A stretch of 64,000 nucleotides of DNA, taken from assembly GCF_000973085.1 (NCBI RefSeq), contig NZ_CP011280.1:274642-338641 (forward strand), in the 5' to 3' direction. Below the pieces are notes generated by a model. That model saw only the letters and a program-made list of their open reading frames with translations. It was not told the DNA's origin and did not search any database. A program made the translations under genes and the position numbers. Shown one piece after another: positions 34,894 through 43,246 of the stretch. This stretch comes from Sneathia vaginalis (GTDB lineage: Bacteria > Fusobacteriota > Fusobacteriia > Fusobacteriales > Leptotrichiaceae). Numbering within the stretch: position 1 is the stretch's first letter; every line of letters begins with the position of its first letter.

Positions 34894-37386
34894 ATGGATA
34901 ATAAATATACAGAAAAAGCTACATTGGCGTTGTCAGAAGGTCAAAATTTTGCTAAGAAGTATTCTAATTCAGAGTATAAGGTAGAACATTTACTATTAGC
35001 ATTAATTGGACAACCACAAGGCTTAATACCTAACATATTAGAAAGAATAGGTTATGATGTAAATAAATTACAAAAAGAATTAATGAATAGGATAGATAAA
35101 TTTGCAAAGGTAACAGGAGGTAATTTGAGTGTAAGCCAAGAATTATCTAATGTTATAGTTGATGCACAACGATATATGGAAAAAATGGGAGACCAGTATA
35201 TAAGTGTGGAACATTTATTCTTATCTATAATGGATAATACAAAAATATTAAAAGAACTAGGTGTGGATAGACAAAAGTTTGTTAGTATCCTAGAAAAAGT
35301 TAGAGGAGGACAAAAGGTTATGAGTGAAAATCCAGAAAATACATATGAAGTACTAGAAAAGTATGGTAAAGATTTAGTAGAACTTGTAAAACAAGGTAAG
35401 ATAGACCCCATTATTGGACGTGATGATGAAATACGTAGATCAGTTCAAATATTATCAAGAAGAAATAAAAATAACCCAGTATTAATTGGTGAACCTGGTG
35501 TAGGTAAAACAGCAATAGTTGAAGGTATTGCATGGAGAATAGTAAAAGGTGATGTTCCAGAAACATTAAAGGATAAAAAGATATTCAGCCTAGATATGGG
35601 TGCATTAATTTCAGGTGCTAAGTATAGGGGTGAATTTGAAGAAAGATTAAAAGCAATAATAAATACATTGGAACAATCAAAAGGTCAAATTATACTATTT
35701 ATAGACGAAGTGCATAATATAGTAGGAGCTGGTTCTAGTGAAGGAAGCATGGATGCTTCAAATCTTCTAAAGCCTATGCTTGCAAGGGGTGAAATAAAGG
35801 TTATAGGTGCTACAACATTAGATGAATATAGAAAGTATATTGAAAAAGATGCAGCACTAGAAAGAAGATTCCAACCAGTATTAGTTGAAGAACCAACAGT
35901 TGAAGAAACAATTTCTATACTCCGTGGTTTAAAAGAAAAATTTGAACAATTCCATGGTGTAAGAATAACAGATAATGCATTAGTAGAAGCTGCAAAGCTT
36001 TCTAGTAGATATATTTCAGATAGATTCTTACCAGATAAGGCAATAGACCTATTAGACGAAGCTTGTGCTAAGTTAAAAACAGAAATAAATTCTATGCCAA
36101 CAGAATTAGATGAATTAACTCGTCAAGTAACACAATTAGAAATTGAAAGACAAGCCTTAAAGAAAGAAGAAGATGAAGCTAGTAAGAAAAGATTAGAAGA
36201 CCTTGAAAAAGATCTTGAAGAAAAGAAAGCTACTCAAAAAGAAATGTTAGCTCAATGGGAAAAAGAAAAGAATAAAGTAGTAGAAATTAAGAAATTACAA
36301 GGTGAATTAGAAAAAGCAAAACTTGACTTAGATGAATATAGTACAAGAAATATAGACTATGAAAAAGCAGGGCAATTAAAATATCAAATAATACCACAAA
36401 TAAAAGAAAAATTGGAAGCTTTGAAGAACAAGAATGAACAAAAAATGGTAAGTCAAAAGATAACAGAAGATGAAATAGCAGAAGTTATAGCTGCATGGAC
36501 ACATATACCAGTTACAAAACTTATGCAAGGTGAAAAAGAAAAATTATTGAATCTTGATGAAAAGATAAAAGAAAGAGTAGTAGGACAAGACGAAACAGTT
36601 AGAAAAGTTTATGAAACAATTTTAAGATCACGTGCTGGATTAAAAGATCCTAATCGTCCAATAGGTTCATTTATCTTCTTAGGACCAACAGGTGTAGGTA
36701 AGACATATCTTGCTAAGACATTAGCATACAATCTATTTGATGATGAAAGCAATATGATAAGAATTGATATGAGTGAATACATGGATAAATTTAGTACATC
36801 AAGATTAATAGGTGCTGCTCCTGGTTATGTTGGATATGAAGAAGGTGGACAATTAACAGAAGCTGTTAGAAGAAAACCATATTCAGTAATATTATTTGAT
36901 GAAATAGAAAAAGCTCACCCAGAAGTATTTAACCTATTATTACAAGTATTAGATGATGGTAGATTAACTGATAATAAGGGTAAAGTTGTAAACTTTAAAA
37001 ATACTATAATAATAATGACATCTAACTTAAAAGAAGAAGATTTGAAACATTACTTCAAACCAGAATTTTTAAACAGGGTTGATGAAATTACAGTATTTAA
37101 TAGTTTAACTAAAGATAATGTTGCTAAGATTGTTGAAAAAGAAATTAATGAATTGAATAAATTATTAGTTGATAAATTTATTACAATTAAAGCAGATAAG
37201 AATGCTATAGACTATATTGTAGATAATTCTTATGACAAAGAATATGGTGCAAGACCAATTAGAAGATATGTGCAACGTAATATAGAAACAGATTTATCAA
37301 AGATGTTATTAGAAAACAGAATACCTAATAATTCAACAGTTGTTATTGGTGTTAAGGATAATAAGTTGGAATATAGTGTTAAGTAA
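34894..37386 (+). CDS. clpB: ATP-dependent disaggregase ClpB
   Basis: A Hsp100 chaperone of 830 residues that threads aggregated proteins with DnaK. Visible are an N-terminal Clp repeat domain (1-150), AAA1 with Walker A GEPGVGKTA near residue 199, a middle coiled-coil domain (about 395-520, rich in Glu/Lys), AAA2 with GPTGVGKTYLAK near 598, and the C-terminal D2 domain with YDKEYGARPIRR. The middle domain separates it from ClpC/ClpA. ATG 34894 is chosen over GTG 34885 because AAGGAG precedes it with normal spacing. Heat-shock control is indicated by the CIRCE-like operator. It is monocistronic, with its own terminator. Confidence 0.96.
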   Translation: MDNKYTEKATLALSEGQNFAKKYSNSEYKVEHLLLALIGQPQGLIPNILERIGYDVNKLQKELMNRIDKFAKVTGGNLSVSQELSNVIVDAQRYMEKMGDQYISVEHLFLSIMDNTKILKELGVDRQKFVSILEKVRGGQKVMSENPENTYEVLEKYGKDLVELVKQGKIDPIIGRDDEIRRSVQILSRRNKNNPVLIGEPGVGKTAIVEGIAWRIVKGDVPETLKDKKIFSLDMGALISGAKYRGEFEERLKAIINTLEQSKGQIILFIDEVHNIVGAGSSEGSMDASNLLKPMLARGEIKVIGATTLDEYRKYIEKDAALERRFQPVLVEEPTVEETISILRGLKEKFEQFHGVRITDNALVEAAKLSSRYISDRFLPDKAIDLLDEACAKLKTEINSMPTELDELTRQVTQLEIERQALKKEEDEASKKRLEDLEKDLEEKKATQKEMLAQWEKEKNKVVEIKKLQGELEKAKLDLDEYSTRNIDYEKAGQLKYQIIPQIKEKLEALKNKNEQKMVSQKITEDEIAEVIAAWTHIPVTKLMQGEKEKLLNLDEKIKERVVGQDETVRKVYETILRSRAGLKDPNRPIGSFIFLGPTGVGKTYLAKTLAYNLFDDESNMIRIDMSEYMDKFSTSRLIGAAPGYVGYEEGGQLTEAVRRKPYSVILFDEIEKAHPEVFNLLLQVLDDGRLTDNKGKVVNFKNTIIIMTSNLKEEDLKHYFKPEFLNRVDEITVFNSLTKDNVAKIVEKEINELNKLLVDKFITIKADKNAIDYIVDNSYDKEYGARPIRRYVQRNIETDLSKMLLENRIPNNSTVVIGVKDNKLEYSVK

Positions 37387-37393
37387 AAACGTT

Positions 37394-37429
37394 AAAAATG
37401 TGTATGGATGTATCTGTACACATTTTTTT
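37394..37429 (+). terminator. clpB terminator
   Basis: AAAAATGTGTA pairs with TACACATTTTTTT around a 12-base loop. Confidence 0.85.
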
Positions 37430-37456
37430 GTAAATATAAATAAAAAAAGAAAAATG

Positions 37457-37485
37457 TTTACATAAAAAGTAAATAAGAGTATAAT
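37457..37485 (+). promoter_or_regulatory. Promoter of the ABC exporter pair
   Basis: TTTACA (37457-37462) and TATAAT (37480-37485) with a 17-base spacer; AGAGG lies before the first ATG. Confidence 0.75.
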
Positions 37486-37518
37486 AAACTAATCAATAGA
37501 AAATAAAAGAGGTAGAAA

Positions 37519-39075
37519 ATGAAGCTTAAAGAATTTTTGTTGTACGTTGTATTGTTTATAAAAAAAGTAATATTTATATGTACTTTAATAGCACCAATGT
37601 TTATTGTAAATAGCCTATTTTTAAAAGATATAAAATCAATATGTTTTTTTATAGTAATTCAATTTATACTATATATTATTGATGTTATCTTTGGATATCT
37701 TTCTGAACTTTTTATGGAAAAACATTTAGAAGAAAGGAAATTAAATTTAATAGATACACTTATTGATAAAATAACAAAACAATCTAATGATAAATTTAAG
37801 TATAGAGATAAATATATATCATGGATAATAAATGATATGAACATTTTAAAATATGAATATTTTAAACCAAAAATAGAAATATTCTTTTTAATTTTTGAAA
37901 TAGTTATATATTTACTAGGATTGATATATTTTGGAGTTGCATTTTTTATCGTAAATATATTAGGAACATTATTAATTACCATATATACAAGCAGCAAGTC
38001 TAAAAATTATAGTAATGTAAATAGTGATATTTCAAAACTATCTGAAAATAAGACAAAATTTATAACTAATTTATTTGAAAATATATTTACTTTTTGGTTT
38101 TCAGGAGATATGAAAATCTTTAAAGAAAAAAATGTGGAATATAATGAAGTGTTTCTAGGTAAAATGAAGAAAGTTATAAAGCCATTATATATTTTTTTAA
38201 CACAAAAAAATATACTTTTGATACTGATTCAAACTATAAATATAATACTTGCAATTTACTATATTTATAAAGGTAAAATAAGTTTAGGAGCATATAGTGT
38301 TATAGGTAGCTTTTCAGGATATTTAACTAATACCTTTAATCTAATTATTCAAAACTATGTTTCAATAAAAAAATCTAAAGAAGTACTTAAAAGATATGAT
38401 GAAGAACTTATTAGTGAAAAACAAGGAGAAGTTGTTTTATCTGATATAGATACAATAGAATTTAAGAATATATTTTTTAAGGATGTATATAATAACTTCA
38501 ATTATACCTTTGAAAAGAATAAAAAATATTTGATTATAGGAGAATCAGGCTGTGGTAAATCAACTTTAATGAATTTAATATTAAAAAATATTGAAGATTA
38601 TACAGGTGATATATATATTAATAATCATAAATTAGAGGGCATAAATAAATATTCGATATATAAAAATATTGAATATATGAATGCAGATAACTTTATTTTT
38701 TATTCTACTATAGATAATAATATTAGTATGTTTGATGATGAAATAAATAAAAATAAGGTTAATAATATATTAGAAAATTTAAATTTAGAGAATAGAAGTG
38801 AAGAACTTACTGAAAATGGTGTATCTTTAGGACAAAAACAAAGAATAAATTTAGCAAGAGTCTTATATATGGATAAACCTATTATCATATTAGATGAAGC
38901 GACATCAAATTTAGATAAAAATAATAGAGAAAGAATAGAAAATATGTTCTTGAATTTAAATAAAACAATAATATTTATAACACACTATTATGATGAGAAA
39001 TTTATAAAAAATTTTGATGAAGTACTTTTACTAAAAAGAGGTGGTAAATATGAAAGACATATTGTTTCAAAATGA
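37519..39075 (+). CDS. Divergent ABC exporter half-transporter, subunit 1
   Basis: 518 residues: about six hydrophobic spans in the first 280 residues, then a nucleotide-binding domain with Walker A GESGCGKST near 341, signature-like VSLGQKQR, Walker B IIILDEATSNLD (catalytic Glu kept) and switch His in ITHYYDE. The Q-loop reads YMNADNF where VPQD is usual, so the glutamine is missing. The sequence is richer in A/T, Asn and Ile than its neighbours. Organisation resembles heterodimeric type-IV exporters for peptides, lipids or drugs; no precursor peptide, peptidase C39 domain or modifying enzyme is seen nearby. It overlaps subunit 2 by 26 bases. Substrate unknown. Confidence 0.85.
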   Translation: MKLKEFLLYVVLFIKKVIFICTLIAPMFIVNSLFLKDIKSICFFIVIQFILYIIDVIFGYLSELFMEKHLEERKLNLIDTLIDKITKQSNDKFKYRDKYISWIINDMNILKYEYFKPKIEIFFLIFEIVIYLLGLIYFGVAFFIVNILGTLLITIYTSSKSKNYSNVNSDISKLSENKTKFITNLFENIFTFWFSGDMKIFKEKNVEYNEVFLGKMKKVIKPLYIFLTQKNILLILIQTINIILAIYYIYKGKISLGAYSVIGSFSGYLTNTFNLIIQNYVSIKKSKEVLKRYDEELISEKQGEVVLSDIDTIEFKNIFFKDVYNNFNYTFEKNKKYLIIGESGCGKSTLMNLILKNIEDYTGDIYINNHKLEGINKYSIYKNIEYMNADNFIFYSTIDNNISMFDDEINKNKVNNILENLNLENRSEELTENGVSLGQKQRINLARVLYMDKPIIILDEATSNLDKNNRERIENMFLNLNKTIIFITHYYDEKFIKNFDEVLLLKRGGKYERHIVSK

Positions 39076-40597
39076 ATATATAAAAAAACTAAGATTAAAG
39101 AATTTTTTAATCTCAATCTTATACGTCATACTATCATTGATTAATGCATTAATACCACTATCTTTAATTAAAGTATTAGATTATATAATACAAAAAAAGG
39201 TTAAATTTGCAATTTTTGCAATGATAACAGTATCAATACTGTATATATTACTTGTATGCCTTAAATCACTAATTGAATACAGTTCAGTTGTTGTAAAAGA
39301 AAGAAATAAAATAGAGATAATAAGGGTTTTAATTAATAAAATTTCAAAGCAAAAAACAAGTTCAATTGATACAAATAAATATTTGTCATGGATATTTAAT
39401 GATGTGGAAAGCATAATAAATTTGTATATTACAAATTTATTCAATCTATATGCATGTATATCAATGCTAATATTCTCTATGATATCAATATTATATATAA
39501 ATAAATATATTATGGTTTTAGTTATTGCACTATCTATAGTATCTTTAGCTATTCCTAAAATTTTTGTTAAAAGATTAAAAATTGTTCAAAAAAAATTAAA
39601 TGATTCTCAAGAAAAGCATTTATTTAAAATAAAGAATTTTTTATTAGGTATGATATATTTTATATATAATAATAAAAGAAGTAAGTTTATCAACCTAATT
39701 AGAAAAGAAAATTTAAAATTAAAAGAAGCAACAATATTAAATTTTAAAGAAAATGATATATATGAAAGTATTATGAATTTATTTAGTGTATTATCAAAAT
39801 TTTTAATCAGTGCTGTTATATGTATCCTAATATATTTAGGTAAGGTTAGCTTTGGTACATTTTTTGGAATTGTAAGTATATATAATAATTTTTTAAATTC
39901 ATTTTTAACTTTATCAGGAATTGTTGGAAGAATAAAGGTTGGTAAATCTATATTCGATAAATTTGATCTAGAAGTTTTAGAAGAAACTGAAAATAGAATA
40001 AAAATAGATAAGATAAATAGTATTAGTATGGAAAATGTATCAGTTGCTAATAAACTTAAACCATTAACAACATCATTTCAAAAAAGTAATAAATATAGTA
40101 TTGTTGGAGAATCTGGTAGTGGTAAAACTACATTAATAAGAACAATATTAGGTTTTGAAAAATATGATGGTAATATTTTAGTAAATGGTATAAATATTAA
40201 AAATATAGATATGAAAAATGTATATAATGAAATTGACTATGTTAATGATGATAAAAATATATTGTTAGGAAATATATATGAAAATATATCGCTATTTAAG
40301 CAATATAATAAACAAAAGATTGATAAGATATTAAATCTTTTAAATTTAACTCATTTAAGTACCTATGATATTTTATCTAATGATAAGTTGTCAACAGGAG
40401 AAATTGCTAGAGTAAAATTAGCAAGGTTGATATATGATGATAAGGATATATTGATTTTAGATGAAGCTTTAGCAAATATTGATGTAAAAAATAGAGATAT
40501 TATTAATAATTATTTATCTACAACAAATAAAACTATTATTGAAGTAACACATCATTTAGACGAAAAATTAAAATATAATGTGATAGCATTAAAGTAA
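39050..40597 (+). CDS. Divergent ABC exporter half-transporter, subunit 2
   Basis: 515 residues: about six membrane spans (1-290), then Walker A GESGSGKTT near 353, a degenerate signature KLSTGEIAR in place of LSGGQ, Walker B ILILDEALANID and switch His VTHHLDE. The Q-loop reads YVNDDKN, again without glutamine. One canonical-like and one degenerate signature suggest an asymmetric heterodimer with subunit 1. ATG 39050 is favoured over GTG 39041 by the AGAGGTGG site before it. It is the last intact gene before a degraded sugar-permease fragment. Substrate unknown. Confidence 0.83.
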   Translation: MKDILFQNEYIKKLRLKNFLISILYVILSLINALIPLSLIKVLDYIIQKKVKFAIFAMITVSILYILLVCLKSLIEYSSVVVKERNKIEIIRVLINKISKQKTSSIDTNKYLSWIFNDVESIINLYITNLFNLYACISMLIFSMISILYINKYIMVLVIALSIVSLAIPKIFVKRLKIVQKKLNDSQEKHLFKIKNFLLGMIYFIYNNKRSKFINLIRKENLKLKEATILNFKENDIYESIMNLFSVLSKFLISAVICILIYLGKVSFGTFFGIVSIYNNFLNSFLTLSGIVGRIKVGKSIFDKFDLEVLEETENRIKIDKINSISMENVSVANKLKPLTTSFQKSNKYSIVGESGSGKTTLIRTILGFEKYDGNILVNGINIKNIDMKNVYNEIDYVNDDKNILLGNIYENISLFKQYNKQKIDKILNLLNLTHLSTYDILSNDKLSTGEIARVKLARLIYDDKDILILDEALANIDVKNRDIINNYLSTTNKTIIEVTHHLDEKLKYNVIALK

Positions 40598-40599
40598 AA

Positions 40600-40801
40600 T
40601 ACAATTCTGCAATACTTATACCTTTCCAAGCAGTTACGATACCATTGATTTCACTATTTGGTAAAGAACATATGTTAAATATAGTAGGTTTAATATTTAT
40701 GTATTTAGGATTTGGTTCAAGCTTATCAATTTTTTATACCACTACTTAAACCAAACACAGTAACAGCTGCTATATTAAATACTATTTGGATTGTGAAATA
40801 A
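40600..40801 (+). pseudogene. Remnant of a sugar ABC transporter permease (MalG/MsmG type)
   Basis: Directly after the exporter stop, the frame from 40600 reads NSAILIPFQAVTIPLISLFGK, then GLIFMYLGFGSSLSIF, a close match to the mid-region of carbohydrate permeases. It then ends at a TAA; in another frame the sequence resumes as IPLLKPNTVTAAILNTIWIVK and stops. The intervening EAA loop and the N-terminal spans are gone. So this is a deleted, frameshifted relic. A related intact gene may exist elsewhere in the genome. Confidence 0.8.
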
Positions 40802-40832
40802 AAATGGCGAGAAAAAAACTCGCCTTTTTTTT
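40802..40832. terminator. Bidirectional terminator between the ABC block and aphA
   Basis: GGCGAG (40806-40811), loop of A, CTCGCC (40819-40824) and eight T. On the minus strand the same hairpin is followed by ATTTTT, so it also serves aphA, whose stop is at 40834. Confidence 0.85.
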
Positions 40833-40833
40833 A

Positions 40834-41553
40834 TCACCATGCAGAATTAATTAATACTTCTTCGCCGTATCCACCATTCATTTTTTGAGGGTTAGTTGAG
40901 TTGTAGGCACGTTGTACTCTAATACCCCTTATACCAACTTCTCTTGCAGCTAGGATATCGTCATCACTGTCTCCATAGTGTATAGCTACATCATGTTTTT
41001 TTATGTAGTATGATTTATCATATTTATATCCACCAGTTGGTGTATCTCTTGTGTATTCAACATAAACTTCGTATGGAAGATTAAAGAATCTCTTTAAAGT
41101 TCTTGATAATCTAGTTGAAGTATAGTTTTTTTGACCATGAAGTGGAGTTCTACCTGTTATGAAGAAGATTCTATCTCCTCTTTTTAAGTGCATATTTATT
41201 AAATCTTGTGCAGATTTTTTAGGTATAGAAAGTTCATCTCCACTTTTTGAAACAAAGTCCCAGAACTTTTGATTGTATAAATAGCTTACTGGATTTTTAG
41301 AATCAGTTTGGAAGTGATCTTGACCATATCTAAAATATCCACTAGAGTGAACTAGAGTATCATCAATATCAAAACTTACGTTGATAGGTGGTTGACCTTT
41401 TAAACTGTTTTCAATATCTTCTACTGAAACGAAATGTACTGCCTTTTGCACATTGTCAGTTGAATAAAAACCTTGATGTGTGTAAGGTACTTTTGGACCT
41501 TTAGCCATAGCTAAAGTAGCTAATGTTAAGAATAATAAACTAACTTTTTTCAT
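40834..41553 (-). CDS. aphA: Class B acid phosphatase, periplasmic
   Basis: A secreted non-specific phosphomonoesterase of the HAD superfamily. The 239-residue protein starts with a signal peptide (KKVSLLFLTLATLAMA, cleaved near residue 17). Its catalytic FDIDDT motif has Asp62, Asp64 and Thr66, FITGRT is motif II, and YGDSDDDILAA is the metal-binding motif; VSFDIDDTLVHSSGYF is characteristic of class B (AphA/OlpA). ATG 41553 follows AGGAGG; the upstream in-frame ATG would add 14 residues before the signal peptide and is rejected. It may scavenge phosphate or dephosphorylate nucleotides in the periplasm. It has its own promoter. Confidence 0.95.
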   Translation of the reverse strand: MKKVSLLFLTLATLAMAKGPKVPYTHQGFYSTDNVQKAVHFVSVEDIENSLKGQPPINVSFDIDDTLVHSSGYFRYGQDHFQTDSKNPVSYLYNQKFWDFVSKSGDELSIPKKSAQDLINMHLKRGDRIFFITGRTPLHGQKNYTSTRLSRTLKRFFNLPYEVYVEYTRDTPTGGYKYDKSYYIKKHDVAIHYGDSDDDILAAREVGIRGIRVQRAYNSTNPQKMNGGYGEEVLINSAW

Positions 41554-41583
41554 ATATATCCTCCTATATTTAATATGCAATAA

Positions 41584-41611
41584 AGTGTACCTCAAAATTG
41601 GGAGATGTCAA
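41584..41611 (-). promoter_or_regulatory. aphA promoter
   Basis: On the minus strand, TTGACA (41606-41611), 16 bases, TACACT (41584-41589). Confidence 0.7.
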
Positions 41612-41621
41612 TATATATTAT

Positions 41622-41648
41622 AAAAAAAAGATTAATTACTTAATCTTT
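41622..41648 (-). terminator. Terminator of tRNA-Gln (minus strand)
   Basis: Read on the minus strand: AAAGATTAA, GTAAT, TTAATCTTT, then further T. It lies 12 bases after the tRNA 3' end. Confidence 0.75.
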
Positions 41649-41659
41649 AAATGGTAATA

Positions 41660-41734
41660 TGGTTGGGCTGGCTGGATTCGAACCAACGCATGGTGGAGTC
41701 AAAGTCCACTGCCTTACCGCTTGGCTACAGCCCA
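41660..41734 (-). tRNA. tRNA-Gln (anticodon TTG)
   Basis: Acceptor TGGGCTG pairs with CAGCCCA, followed by encoded A-CCA. Anticodon loop CTTTGAC contains TTG; T-arm GGTTCGAATCC is standard. It has its own consensus promoter and terminator. Confidence 0.95.
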
Positions 41735-41750
41735 TCAACTGACAAACAAA

Positions 41751-41779
41751 ATTATATAATCAATAATGATATTTGTCAA
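41751..41779 (-). promoter_or_regulatory. Consensus promoter of tRNA-Gln
   Basis: On the minus strand, TTGACA (41774-41779), 17 bases, TATAAT (41751-41756): a perfect sigma-70-type promoter, 7 bases downstream of the ybaB stop. Confidence 0.88.
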
Positions 41780-41785
41780 GAATAT

Positions 41786-42139
41786 TTAAAATAATCCAGG
41801 AATCTTAAGACCACCTGTAACTGTTTCCATTTCAGATTCAGCTAATGCATCAGCTTTAGCTGTAACTTCTTTAATAGCAGTTAGGATTAAATTTTCAAGT
41901 TCTGAAGCATCTTTTTCAGATACAGCTTCTTCTAATATTTCTTTACTTATTTTTATATCAACTAATTCCTTTTGTCCGTTAGCTTTAACAACTATTTGTC
42001 CACCAGCAACAGAGTGTTCAATGATCTTATCTTTTAAATCATCTTGAATTTGAAGCATAGCTTCTTGCATTTGTTTTGCTCTTTTGATTATATCTACTTG
42101 ACTAGTAGATGAACCAGCAGATTTTATCTTTCTTACCAT
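41786..42139 (-). CDS. YbaB/EbfC-family nucleoid-associated protein
   Basis: A 117-residue DNA-binding protein: a helical dimerisation part with KRAKQMQEAMLQIQDDL, then the family strands VAGGQIVVKANGQKELVDIKI and helices ending LAESEMETVTGGLKIPGLF, the usual EbfC tail. It is slightly longer than most (100-110) because of a 15-residue polar N-terminal extension. It is preceded by CGGAGGAG and begins 25 bases after the 3' end of tRNA-Tyr with no hairpin between, so it is probably read through from the tRNA promoter. It usually neighbours dnaX/recR; that context is absent here. Confidence 0.93.
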   Translation of the reverse strand: MVRKIKSAGSSTSQVDIIKRAKQMQEAMLQIQDDLKDKIIEHSVAGGQIVVKANGQKELVDIKISKEILEEAVSEKDASELENLILTAIKEVTAKADALAESEMETVTGGLKIPGLF

Positions 42140-42164
42140 AACTCCTCCGATTAAAAAAAAAAGA

Positions 42165-42249
<85 letters not shown>

Positions 42250-42251
42250 AG

Positions 42252-42327
<76 letters not shown>

Positions 42328-42334
42328 ATATTAA

Positions 42335-42411
42335 TGGCGGAAGTGACGAGACTTGAACTCGCGACATCTTGCGTGACAGGCAAGCACTCTAACCAACTGA
42401 GCTACACCTCC
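42335..42411 (-). tRNA. tRNA-Asp (anticodon GTC)
   Basis: 77 nt; acceptor GGAGGTG pairs with CACTTCC (one G-T pair), discriminator G and CCA encoded. Anticodon loop CTGTCAC gives GTC. Confidence 0.95.
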
Positions 42412-42416
42412 GCGTA

Positions 42417-42492
42417 TGGTGGTCACAATTGGGCTCGAACCAATGACCCCCTGCTTGTAAGGCAGGTGCTCTCCCAACTGAGCTATGCGACC
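42417..42492 (-). tRNA. tRNA-Val (anticodon TAC)
   Basis: 76 nt; acceptor GGTCGCA pairs with TGTGACC, A-CCA encoded. Anticodon arm CCTGC-CTTACAA-GCAGG gives TAC. Confidence 0.95.
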
Positions 42493-42502
42493 ATATATTG
42501 TT

Positions 42503-42577
42503 TGGTAGGGCCTAGGAGAATCGAACTCCTGTTGCCGGGATGAAAACCCGATGTCCTAACCACTAGACGAAGGCCCC
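42503..42577 (-). tRNA. tRNA-Glu (anticodon TTC)
   Basis: 75 nt; acceptor GGGGCCT pairs with AGGCCCT, with one G-T, then A-CCA encoded. Anticodon loop TTTTCAT gives TTC. First tRNA of the Glu-Val-Asp-Thr-Tyr cluster. Confidence 0.95.
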
Positions 42578-42581
42578 AAAC

Positions 42582-42601
42582 CTTGTTCCCCTTGGAACAA
42601 G
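42582..42601. repeat. Perfect palindrome in the tRNA operon leader
   Basis: CTTGTTCC, CCTT, GGAACAAG: an 8-bp inverted repeat between the -10 element and tRNA-Glu, covering the expected transcription start. Confidence 0.8.
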
Positions 42602-42605
42602 ATAT

Positions 42606-42633
42606 ATAATATCAAAAAAAAAATGATTGTCAA
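42606..42633 (-). promoter_or_regulatory. Promoter of the tRNA-Glu-Val-Asp-Thr-Tyr operon
   Basis: On the minus strand, TTGACA (42628-42633), 16 bases including a ten-T tract, TATTAT (42606-42611). Confidence 0.78.
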
Positions 42634-42652
42634 CAATTTTTTATTAAAAAAA

Positions 42653-43150
42653 TTATTTTATCCATTTGACCATCTCTTCCTTGTAGGAAATATGAGGTCT
42701 TCTTTCTTCTGCCTTATACCCAATAGCCATGATAGAAATTGGAATTAGATTACTAGGCAAGTCTAAAATTTCTTTTGTAATTTCTTCGGCATTATCATTA
42801 TCTAATATACCCATCCATACAGTTCCAAGTCCCATATGCGTAGCCATTATAGCTATATTTTCTAAAGATGCTGCACAGTCTTGTATTAAAAATGTCATAT
42901 TAGGATCTTTTGATTTATCACCACATGCTAAAATTGCAACTGGTGCAGTTTCAAAAGCCTTACCATAAGGATGTTTTAAGAAAAATTCATGTAAGACATC
43001 TTTGTTTTCAATGACATAAAAAATTCTAGGTTCTTTTTTATGTGCAGATGGAGCAGCAATTGCACCTCTTAATAGTTCTTTTATAGTATCTTCATCTAAA
43101 TTTTGACTAGTAAAACTTCTTATGCTTCTTCTATCAAAAATTTCTTTCAT
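42653..43150 (-). CDS. Nitroreductase-family FMN oxidoreductase
   Basis: A compact flavoprotein of 165 residues. The N-terminal motif RRSIRSFTSQNLDEDTI provides FMN-phosphate contacts, AAPSAHKKEP follows, and MGLGTVWMGI and ISIMAIGYKAEERRP are typical of the C-terminal half. Enzymes of this group reduce nitro compounds, quinones or flavins with NAD(P)H, and may activate nitroimidazoles such as metronidazole; the physiological substrate is unknown. GAGGTGGT precedes the ATG. It is divergent from gyrB and monocistronic. Confidence 0.9.
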   Translation of the reverse strand: MKEIFDRRSIRSFTSQNLDEDTIKELLRGAIAAPSAHKKEPRIFYVIENKDVLHEFFLKHPYGKAFETAPVAILACGDKSKDPNMTFLIQDCAASLENIAIMATHMGLGTVWMGILDNDNAEEITKEILDLPSNLIPISIMAIGYKAEERRPHISYKEEMVKWIK

Positions 43151-43169
43151 ATTACCACCTCTATTACTT

Positions 43170-43178
43170 ATTGTATCA
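43170..43178 (-). promoter_or_regulatory. Extended -10 of the nitroreductase gene
   Basis: On the minus strand, TGATACAAT; no convincing -35. Confidence 0.5.
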
Positions 43179-43207
43179 TTAAAAAACTAGAAAAAAAAGG
43201 ATATAAA

Positions 43208-43216
43208 TGATATAAT
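43208..43216 (+). promoter_or_regulatory. Extended -10 promoter of the gyrBA operon
   Basis: TGATATAAT, with no clear -35. It lies 30 bases before gyrB and 29 bases from the divergent nitroreductase element. Confidence 0.6.
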
Positions 43217-43246
43217 GTACATATTAATATAAATAGGGAGAAGAGT

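Noticed and set aside
37519-40597. Bacteriocin/lantibiotic secretion system
   Set aside because: There is no peptidase C39 domain, precursor peptide, immunity or modification gene next to the two ABC genes.
34400-40832. Integrated mobile element or defence island
   Set aside because: No transposase, integrase, attachment-site duplication or recognised defence gene is visible; only decayed fragments and an ABC pair.
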